Assembly (NCBI RefSeq): GCF_001418135.1
Contig: NZ_LIPQ01000349.1
Coordinates: 1 to 35,837, forward strand
Reading direction: 5' to 3'
From: Streptomyces aureus
GTDB lineage: Bacteria > Actinomycetota > Actinomycetes > Streptomycetales > Streptomycetaceae
Length of the DNA stretch: 35,837 bases
A program made the position numbers and the translations under genes. The notes under the pieces are model-generated. The model did no database searches, had not been told where the DNA came from, and saw only the letters and a list, made by a program, of their open reading frames with translations. Of the stretch, positions 30,490-35,837 are shown one piece after another (the first letter of the stretch is position 1; each line of letters opens with the position of its first letter).

Positions 30490-30608
30490 CCGGAGGCCGG
30501 GACGGAGGCTGGGACGGAGGCCGGGCGGCTTCGCGCTGGCTCCGCGCACATCCGCCTCCCCGCGGGTCCGGGCCGAGATCCCGTCCGGGTTCAGGAGGGG
30601 AGCGCTTC

Positions 30609-30639
30609 AGCTTAGGCAGGCCGCCTTCCGCGCTGTCAA
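30609..30639 (-). promoter_or_regulatory. Promoter of the LLM operon
   Basis: On the minus strand a perfect TTGACA (30639-30634) is followed after 19 nt by TAAGCT (30614-30609). Initiation near 30602 gives a leader of about 310 nt before the first LLM gene, containing the leader peptide. The remaining 30640-30808 shows no gene or strong element. Confidence 0.65.
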
Positions 30640-30808
30640 GGCCGTTCCGGGAGATGGGCGGACGGACGGACGCGGACGGCACGGGAGTTCGGCCGTGGCG
30701 CCGGCAAGTGGGCCGGTCCCGGAGCCACTTCACCGGTCCGCGGCGCATACACCTCTGGTCTGACGGCACATGGGCCCGCAGCAGGACGCGATGCGGTGGC
30801 GGGCCTTC

Positions 30809-30814
30809 TAGCGT
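30809..30814 (+). promoter_or_regulatory. -10 element for a leaderless hydrolase mRNA
   Basis: TAGCGT ends 6 nt before the ATG at 30821 and no ribosome-binding site is present, so transcription probably begins at the A of the start codon. The same TAGCGT placement occurs before padR (ATG 5897) and the nucleosidase (ATG 32626). Confidence 0.45.
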
Positions 30815-30820
30815 GTCTTC

Positions 30821-31990
30821 ATGATCCGATTCACCAGGGCTGCCGTCGCCGCCCTCCTCGTCTGCTCCGTCGCCTTACCCGCGGGTGTGGCGACCGCGGC
30901 CACTCCCGATGCCCTGCCGCCGTCGGCAGCACCGTCGGCGAAGGCGGCCGCGCTGCCCGCACCCACCGGGCCGTACTCCGTCGGAAGCACCGTTCTGCCG
31001 CTCGTCGACCGGTCCCGCACCGACCCGTGGGTTCCCACCGCCGACGGACGCGCGCTGATGGTCACCCTCCACTACCCGGCCGCGGCCACCGTCGGAGGCC
31101 GCCCGGCCCCGTACGCCACCCGGGAGGAGGCGCGACTGCTCGCGGAGCAGCTCGGGCCCGGTGTCTCCGGCGATGTCCTCGCCCGGACGCGCACCCACAG
31201 CAGGACCGACGCGCGGCCGGCCCCGGGCCGTCGCCCCCTGGTACTGCTCTCACCGGGCTTCGGCGTCTCCCGCTGGACCCTCACCCATCTCGCCGAGGAC
31301 CTCGCCTCGCGCGGCTACGTCGTCGCCTCCGTCGACCACGCCTACGAGTCCTACGGGATCAGCCTTCCCGGCGGCCGCACCCTCACCTGCGTCGCCTGCA
31401 CGGCCCTCGACGAGGGAGGCGTGCACGGCAGCGTGGTCACCTCGACCCGCGCCGCCGACATGCGCCACGTCCTGGACCGGCTCACCGGACCCCGGCCCGT
31501 CTGGAAGCACGCCGGCCTGATCGACGCCCGTCGGATCGGCATGGCGGGCCACTCCATCGGCGGGGCGAGCGCGGCCTCCGCGATGGTGGCCGATCCGCGC
31601 GTCGACGCCGGGATCAACATGGACGGGTCCTTCTGGGAGGACCTGCCGGCGGACGGCCTGCGGGGCCGCCCGTTCATGATGCTCGGGACCCACGACGCCA
31701 TGCATCTGCCCGGAGGGACGGACGCCACCTGGGACCGGACGTGGAACGGCCTCGACGGATGGAAGCGCTGGGTCACCGTGGCAGGCTCCGAGCACTTCAC
31801 CTTCTCCGACGGCCCCGTGATCACCCGCCACTTCGGCCTGCCCCAGCCCGAGCTGCCCACCGACCGCGCCGTCGCCGTCACCCGGACGTACGTCGCCGCC
31901 TTCTTCGACCAGCATCTGCGCGGACTCCCGCGCCCGCTGCTCGACGCCCCCTCGCCGACGAACCCGGAGGTCCACTTCCAGCACCGCTGA
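30821..31990 (+). CDS. Secreted alpha/beta hydrolase, PAF-acetylhydrolase-like, with TTA codon
   Basis: 389 aa. The signal peptide spans about 1-27 (MIRFTRAAVAALLVCSVALP, cleavage near ATAA). The hydrolase core has LVLLSPGFGVSRWTL, the nucleophile elbow MAGHSIGGAS, NMDGSFW, GTHDAMHLPGG and a late His in GSEHFTFSD; the set resembles the PAF-acetylhydrolase/lipase group. A Cys pair in LTCVACTALD may be a disulfide. Leu19 is encoded by TTA (30875-30877), the only such codon I found in a gene here. Translation should therefore depend on the bldA tRNA and occur mainly during differentiation. No Shine-Dalgarno; leaderless start likely. Natural ester substrate unknown. Confidence 0.88.
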   Translation: MIRFTRAAVAALLVCSVALPAGVATAATPDALPPSAAPSAKAAALPAPTGPYSVGSTVLPLVDRSRTDPWVPTADGRALMVTLHYPAAATVGGRPAPYATREEARLLAEQLGPGVSGDVLARTRTHSRTDARPAPGRRPLVLLSPGFGVSRWTLTHLAEDLASRGYVVASVDHAYESYGISLPGGRTLTCVACTALDEGGVHGSVVTSTRAADMRHVLDRLTGPRPVWKHAGLIDARRIGMAGHSIGGASAASAMVADPRVDAGINMDGSFWEDLPADGLRGRPFMMLGTHDAMHLPGGTDATWDRTWNGLDGWKRWVTVAGSEHFTFSDGPVITRHFGLPQPELPTDRAVAVTRTYVAAFFDQHLRGLPRPLLDAPSPTNPEVHFQHR

Positions 31991-32001
31991 CCCGCCCGGA
32001 A

Positions 32002-32031
32002 CCCGGCGGCCGTCACGCGGCGGCCGCCGGG
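32002..32031. terminator. 11-bp stem between convergent genes
   Basis: CCCGGCGGCCG (32002-32012) pairs exactly with CGGCCGCCGGG (32021-32031) around an 8-nt loop. It lies between the hydrolase and nucleosidase stops and can serve both. Confidence 0.75.
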
Positions 32032-32041
32032 ACCGCCGTCC

Positions 32042-32626
32042 TCAGGCGCGGTACGGGGTGTTCTCCGCCGCCCAGTCGGCAAGAACACGCGCGCACTCGG
32101 CGACCGATTCACGCCAGGTGCGCGCGGCGCCCTCCCCGGCCTCGTCGCTGACGTGCTTCACGATCCGCAGCGGCACCCCGGCGATCCCGGCGGCGTGCGC
32201 GAGGGCGTACCCCTCCATGTCGACGAGAGCGGCCTGCTCCGCGAGCCGGGCGCGGGCGGTCTCGTCCGAGATGAACGTGTCCCCGGTCGCCAGGACCGTG
32301 TCACCGCCGTCCGGGAGCGCCAGCGGCGCGCCGTACGACTCGCCCGTCAGCGTGGCGAGCAGCCGGCCGTCGAAGTCGTGCTGCACCACGGTGCCGACCA
32401 CATGCGTCCCGGTCATGCCGGGACGCAGCGCCCCCGCCGTACCCAGGTTCACGATCCCGGACGGCCGCGGGCCGCGGCCGAGGGCGAGCGCGAGCGCGGT
32501 CGCCGCGTTCACCTTGCCCATGCCGGTCAGCAGCACCGGCAGGTCCGTGTCCAGGAACTGCGCCTCCTCCTTGACGGCGAGGACGAGCAGTGGACGGTCG
32601 GCGGTGATCTCTCCCAAGAGTTCCAT
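32042..32626 (-). CDS. MTA/SAH nucleosidase-like phosphorylase family protein
   Basis: 194 aa, PNP/UDP-phosphorylase fold. Key parts: LLTGMGKVNAATALALALGR, GIVNLGTAGALRPGMTGTH, the substrate-binding LVDMEGYALAHAA (MEGYA), and VKHVSDEAGEGA with the catalytic-type Asp. It is shorter than standard Pfs (about 230 aa). The natural substrate could be methylthioadenosine, S-adenosylhomocysteine, futalosine or another nucleoside. The ATG at 32626 lacks a ribosome site, but TAGCGT stands 7 nt upstream on the minus strand, suggesting a leaderless mRNA. Longer frames upstream are non-coding. Confidence 0.85.
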   Translation of the reverse strand: MELLGEITADRPLLVLAVKEEAQFLDTDLPVLLTGMGKVNAATALALALGRGPRPSGIVNLGTAGALRPGMTGTHVVGTVVQHDFDGRLLATLTGESYGAPLALPDGGDTVLATGDTFISDETARARLAEQAALVDMEGYALAHAAGIAGVPLRIVKHVSDEAGEGAARTWRESVAECARVLADWAAENTPYRA

Positions 32627-32693
32627 GGGGGTCACGCTAGTTCGCGGCGCCTTCCGCCGTACAGCCGAGGTCCCCGGTGGGCCCGACGGGCGC

Positions 32694-32903
32694 TCACCGC
32701 AGCGACAGACCGCGCGCCGCGAGCTCCTCACCGAGCACCCGCAGCGCCTTCGGGCCCACACCGTGCAGGGCGGCGAGTTCGGCGGCGGGAACCCCGTCGA
32801 GCTGATCGAACCGGGTGTACCCGGCCGAGGCGAGCGCGCGGGTGGCGGGCGCGCCGATGGCGCGGGGGAATTCCGTCTCGGGACGGTCGGATCCGGTGGC
32901 CAT
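32694..32903 (-). CDS. Small helix-hairpin-helix protein
   Basis: 69 aa, one domain. Two tandem HhH-like units: FPRAIGAPATRALASAGYTR and FDQLDGVPAAELAALHGVGP, the second with the classical hairpin HGVGPKAL. This is the small stand-alone DNA-binding HhH protein frequent in Streptomyces. It probably contacts the DNA backbone without sequence specificity, and no partner is known. The ATG at 32903 has no strong ribosome site. It is flanked on the same strand by the nucleosidase (67 nt away) and the VWA gene (61 nt), and neither gap shows a clear promoter. Confidence 0.82.
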   Translation of the reverse strand: MATGSDRPETEFPRAIGAPATRALASAGYTRFDQLDGVPAAELAALHGVGPKALRVLGEELAARGLSLR

Positions 32904-32964
32904 GGGCCGATGGTGCCACGTGGGAAGGGTTCCGGTCCGCTCCCCGCCGTTGTGCCGCTCGCGG

Positions 32965-34380
32965 TCACACGGGCAGCAGCCGACCGATCAGAGCCCCCAG
33001 CTGGCGGGCGTTCCGGCAGGGGCGCATCTCGACGAGACCGGCGTAGGCCGGGGCCACCGAATCGCCCGTTCCCCACAGCGAGGGCTGCTCGGGGTTGAGC
33101 CAGTGGACCCGGCGGGCCCGGTCCGCGATCCGTTTCAGGGCCGCGAGGTTCGGGTCGGAGCCGTTGGTGCGGGCGTCCCCGAGGACGAAGACCACGGTGC
33201 GCGGGCCGAGGGCCTCGGCGTACCGGTCGGCGAACTCGCCCAGGGCCGTCCCGTAGTCGCTCTGCCCGTGCCAGCCGGTCAGCTCCGCCTCCGCGAGGAT
33301 GCGGTCGCCGAGCCCGGCCGGATCCGCGGAACCCCGGGCGATCAGCCCCGTCACCTCGTCGACCCGGTTGACGAAGGCGAAGACGCGTACCCGGCTGAAC
33401 TGGTCGTGCAGGGCCTGCACCAGCAACATCGTGAACTGCGCGAAACCGGCCACCGACCCGGACACGTCGCACAGCAGGACCAGCTCCGGCCGCCGGGGAG
33501 GGCGTCGGCGCAGCACCGGCCGCACCGGCACGCCGCCGGTCGACAGCGACCGCCGCAGCGTCCGCCGCAGATCGATCTCCCCGCGCGACGCCCGGCGCCG
33601 CCGGGCCGCGAGCCGGGTGGCCAGCTTCCGCGCCAGCGGCCGTACCGTCCGTCGCAACTCGTCCAGCTGTGCCCGCCCGGCGAGCAGGAAGTCGACGGTG
33701 TCCGCCGTGCCCGCGACCGCCCGGCGCGCGACCCGGTCGCGGCCCTGGCGCTCGGCGACGCGCCGCCGGGCCTCGGTCCGCACCCGCTCACGGAACGCCT
33801 CGACGCGCCGCCGGATCTCGTCGTCGAGCAGCCGGTCGGTGAACTCGGACTCCTCCGTCCCGGGCGCTGCCCGGAGCCGCTCCCGCACCCGGACGAGCAG
33901 CGTCTCGGGGCGCAGCCGGGACAGCGTCTGGTACGAGGACCAGCCGTCCGACTCGGGGCCGGAGCCGTAGCCGCCGAAACCGCCCACCGCCTCGGCGGCG
34001 AGCCGGTCGAGGGCGGCGCCGTCGCCGGTGCTGAGGGCCTCGGCGAGCCGGTCGCGCAGGGCCGCGAGATCGGCCGGACCGGCCGGGGTGTTCCCGTGCG
34101 CCTCCGCGGCCCTGGTGTGGCCGAGGGGAAAGTACAGGTCGAAGACACGGTCGAACACGGGGCGCTGCGCCTCGCCGTGGAGCAGGGTCGCGGCGAGGGC
34201 CTCGCGCACCCGCTCCCGGTCGGTGAAGCCGACGGCGGCGAGGGCGTGCCCGGCGTCCACCGTCTCGCCGGTCCCGATCCCGAATCCATGGGCGCGCAGC
34301 GCCCCGACGAGACCGGTGAGGCGGGTGGCGGCCGTCGTCGGCGCGGTGGCGGCGTCCACGCCGTCGACGGTTCGGCTCAC
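32965..34380 (-). CDS. VWA-domain CoxE-like protein
   Basis: 471 aa. The N-terminal helical half (about 18-260) includes TRLTGLVGALRAHGFGIGTG and a long Arg-rich helical stretch at 185-275 (DDEIRRRVEAFRERVRTEAR). The VWA domain starts at about 298 (ELVLLCDVSGSVAG, MIDAS DxSxS at 305-309) and includes SDYGTALGEFADRY and TVVFVLGDARTNGSDP. This is the CoxE/VWA partner of MoxR ATPases. The GTG start overlaps the moxR stop (GTGA), so the pair is coupled. In CO dehydrogenase clusters CoxD/CoxE mature the enzyme. No molybdenum enzyme is present here, so the client is unknown. Confidence 0.9.
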   Translation of the reverse strand: MSRTVDGVDAATAPTTAATRLTGLVGALRAHGFGIGTGETVDAGHALAAVGFTDRERVREALAATLLHGEAQRPVFDRVFDLYFPLGHTRAAEAHGNTPAGPADLAALRDRLAEALSTGDGAALDRLAAEAVGGFGGYGSGPESDGWSSYQTLSRLRPETLLVRVRERLRAAPGTEESEFTDRLLDDEIRRRVEAFRERVRTEARRRVAERQGRDRVARRAVAGTADTVDFLLAGRAQLDELRRTVRPLARKLATRLAARRRRASRGEIDLRRTLRRSLSTGGVPVRPVLRRRPPRRPELVLLCDVSGSVAGFAQFTMLLVQALHDQFSRVRVFAFVNRVDEVTGLIARGSADPAGLGDRILAEAELTGWHGQSDYGTALGEFADRYAEALGPRTVVFVLGDARTNGSDPNLAALKRIADRARRVHWLNPEQPSLWGTGDSVAPAYAGLVEMRPCRNARQLGALIGRLLPV

Positions 34381-35246
34381 ACCGCGTCCAGGTCGAGCTT
34401 GGCGGCGGCCCGCACGATGTCGTCCTGGTGCTTGAGCAGGACGCCCAGGGTCTCGCGTACGACGCCCTCGTCCAGCCGGTCGGCGCCGAGCGCGAGCAGC
34501 GTACGGGCCCAGTCGATGGTCTCCGAGACGGACGGCACCTTCCGCAGGTCCATCGCCCGCAGGGCCCCGACGACCCGCACCACGGACGCGGCCAGGGCGT
34601 CGTCGAGGCCGGGGACCTTCAGGGTGACGATCCTGCGCTCCAGCTCCTCCTCGGGGAATCCGACGTACAGGAAGAGGCAGCGGCGGCGCAGGGCCTCGGA
34701 CAGCTCGCGGCTGGCGTTGGAGGTGAGCACGGTGAAGGGGCGCCGGGTCGCCTTGATCGTCCCGAGTTCGGGAACGGTGATCTGGAAGTCGCTGAGGACC
34801 TCGAGGAGCAGGCCCTCCACCTCGACGTCGGCCTTGTCCGTCTCGTCGATGAGGAGCACGGTCGGCTGCTCGGAGCGGATCGCGGTGAGCAGCGGGCGGG
34901 GGAGCAGGAACTCCTCGCCGAAGATGTCCGTCCGCGTCTCGTCCCAGGACTCGCCCCGCCCGGCCGTGATCCGCAGGAGCTGCTTGGCGTGGTTCCACTC
35001 GTACAGCGCGCGGGACTCGTCGACGCCCTCATAGCACTGGAGCCGGACCAGACGCGCGCCGGTCACCTCGGTGACCGCCTTGGCGAGCTCCGTCTTGCCG
35101 ACGCCGGCCGGGCCCTCGACGAGGAGCGGCTTGCCGAGGCGGTCGGCGAGGAAGACGGTCGTGGCGACGGCGGGTGAGGCGAGATAGCCGGTCGCGGCGA
35201 GCCGATCGGCGACGTCGTCGACGGAGCTGAAGAAACCGGTCGTCAT
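34377..35246 (-). CDS. MoxR/CoxD-family AAA+ ATPase
   Basis: 289 aa. P-loop GPAGVGKT (45-52), LVRLQCYEGVDESRALYEWN, Walker B VLLIDETDKAD, the segment LSDFQITVPELGTIKA, sensor-1 LTSNASRELSEALRRRCLFL with the arginine finger region, and a helical lid ending LLKHQDDIVRAAAKLDLD. It is closer to CoxD than to the other MoxR in this window (17239-15983): it is shorter and its P-loop flanks differ. The ATG has GGGGGA upstream. It is divergent from the SpoIIE-type gene across 180 nt containing two small palindromes, and is overlapped by the VWA gene. Confidence 0.92.
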   Translation of the reverse strand: MTTGFFSSVDDVADRLAATGYLASPAVATTVFLADRLGKPLLVEGPAGVGKTELAKAVTEVTGARLVRLQCYEGVDESRALYEWNHAKQLLRITAGRGESWDETRTDIFGEEFLLPRPLLTAIRSEQPTVLLIDETDKADVEVEGLLLEVLSDFQITVPELGTIKATRRPFTVLTSNASRELSEALRRRCLFLYVGFPEEELERRIVTLKVPGLDDALAASVVRVVGALRAMDLRKVPSVSETIDWARTLLALGADRLDEGVVRETLGVLLKHQDDIVRAAAKLDLDAV

Positions 35247-35274
35247 GGGCTGTCCCCCGGGGAGCGGAATTTCG

Positions 35275-35311
35275 TACTGGCCAGTAGCCTCTGCTGTACT
35301 TGATCAGATCA
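35275..35311. promoter_or_regulatory. Two small palindromes in the moxR/spoIIE-type divergent region
   Basis: TACTGGCCAGTA (35275-35286) is a perfect 12-bp palindrome, and TGATC-A-GATCA (35301-35311) a perfect 11-bp one, 29 and 55 nt before the moxR ATG. The spacing suits operator sites in its promoter, but no regulator gene is adjacent. Confidence 0.4.
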
Positions 35312-35426
35312 GGCACCGCCGCACAACCGTCCCGCGCAAGGTCCGTGCCGCGCGCGGGGCGCCACCCGCTGGTGCAATGGGGAGACCGGGTACGCCACCC
35401 GGGGACCGCGCGGCGATGGAGGTGTC

Positions 35427-35837
35427 GTGGCGGAACGGGAAGCGGAGCGGGAAGAGGCCCTCCTGACCCGGGTGCGGGCCATGGAGCAGGCGGTCGGCCA
35501 GATAGGCACGACCCTCGACGAGACGAGCACCTGCCGCGAACTCGCGGCCTACGCGGCCCGGCACCTGAGCGCCGCCGCCACGGTCGACCTCCTGACGGAA
35601 CCGGGTGCCCCACCGTGGCGCGCGGCCCACGCGGGACCGCCGGCCGCCCCCGGCGGCCCGACGGGCCCCGGTGTGTCCACCACCCCGGCCGGTCCCACCG
35701 CCCCGGCCGGTCCCACGGCACCCGGGGGTGGCGAGCACGGCGCCGCGGGCCCCGCCGACGGACCGGGCCACCCCGAGGACCCCGAGCCGGGCGGGCCGCC
35801 CGCCGTACACCCCACGCCGGTTGGGACGGCACCAGGG
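35427..35837 (+). CDS. SpoIIE-type phosphatase, N-terminal part only
   Basis: 137 codons, open to the window edge. The start resembles the N termini of Streptomyces multi-domain phosphatases: LLTRVRAMEQAVGQIGTTLD, then STCRELAAYAARHLSAAATV and DLL, the usual entry into a GAF/PAS sensor region before SpoIIE and often an ATPase domain. After residue 65 comes a Pro/Gly/Ala-rich linker with the direct repeat PAGPTAPAGPTAPGG. The catalytic part lies beyond the window, so the call is from the N terminus alone. The GTG has GGAGG 4 nt upstream. It is divergent from the MoxR-CoxE pair. Confidence 0.6.
   Translation, partial: MAEREAEREEALLTRVRAMEQAVGQIGTTLDETSTCRELAAYAARHLSAAATVDLLTEPGAPPWRAAHAGPPAAPGGPTGPGVSTTPAGPTAPAGPTAPGGGEHGAAGPADGPGHPEDPEPGGPPAVHPTPVGTAPG

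Noticed and set aside
30486..30551. Alternative ATG mini-frame (MCAEPARSRPASVPAS...) in the LLM leader
   Set aside because: It has no family resemblance and overlaps the better GTG frame with the RRHVDFC core; it may at most be an upstream decoy.
14598..35246. A CO dehydrogenase or other molybdoenzyme cluster suggested by CoxD/CoxE-like genes
   Set aside because: No CoxS, CoxM or CoxL-like gene is present near either MoxR-VWA pair.
35790..35805. GGCGGG/CCCGCC hairpin near the right end as another fold-back artefact
   Set aside because: Only 6 bp, not at the terminal base, and within a continuous coding frame.
1..35837. Mobile element or prophage
   Set aside because: No transposase, integrase, phage structural gene, terminal repeat or attachment-site signature was found; composition appears uniform.

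Overview
The window is very G+C-rich, uses GTG starts often, packs genes with ATGA-type overlaps, and has one TTA codon in about 30 genes. It carries families typical of Streptomyces: an I36 inhibitor, a DUF6325/SHOCT cluster, SpoIIE-type phosphatases, DUF2201/MoxR genes and a cysteine leader peptide. I read it as chromosomal Streptomyces DNA or a very close relative. I see no rRNA, tRNA, CRISPR array, transposase, integrase or phage gene. Both ends are cut inside genes, and the left end is a perfect fold-back palindrome that may be an assembly artefact.

Layout, 1-13 kb. A truncated secreted I36-family inhibitor faces a nitric-oxide module: nsrR followed by the flavohaemoglobin gene hmp, each with an NsrR-like site upstream. 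Next come an unrecognised membrane protein and a SHOCT/DUF6325 envelope cluster. They are followed by a Bcp/PrxQ peroxiredoxin, a PadR regulator divergent from an SRPBCC protein across a dyad, a secreted L,D-transpeptidase, a secreted PHB-depolymerase-like esterase with a C-terminal accessory domain, and a TPR protein. A LysR regulator is divergent from an MFS exporter translationally coupled to a cupin gene.

Layout, 13-25.6 kb. An M20 amidohydrolase is followed by a three-gene operon of an unknown 464-aa protein, a MoxR AAA+ ATPase and a DUF2201 metallopeptidase/VWA protein, with a hairpin between genes 1 and 2. A self-regulated TetR-aidB operon comes next. A GDT1/UPF0016 cation exporter follows, preceded by a convincing yybP-ykoY manganese riboswitch. 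The riboswitch promoter abuts two operators of a divergent TetR-MFS drug-efflux operon, which is followed by a membrane-bound SpoIIE-type phosphatase.

Layout, 25.6-35.8 kb. A large CocE-type hydrolase ends at a strong terminator. Two coupled LLM flavin monooxygenase genes sit behind a long leader encoding a 26-aa cysteine-containing peptide, with competing hairpin arms that look like an attenuator for sulfur supply. The rest is a secreted alpha/beta hydrolase carrying the TTA codon, a nucleosidase, a small HhH protein, a second MoxR-VWA (CoxE) pair, and the start of another SpoIIE-type phosphatase.

The most informative regulatory finds are the riboswitch, the cysteine leader/attenuator and the NsrR sites. 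The least described protein system is the unknown protein-MoxR-DUF2201 operon. All functional calls come from motif reading; no database search was run.
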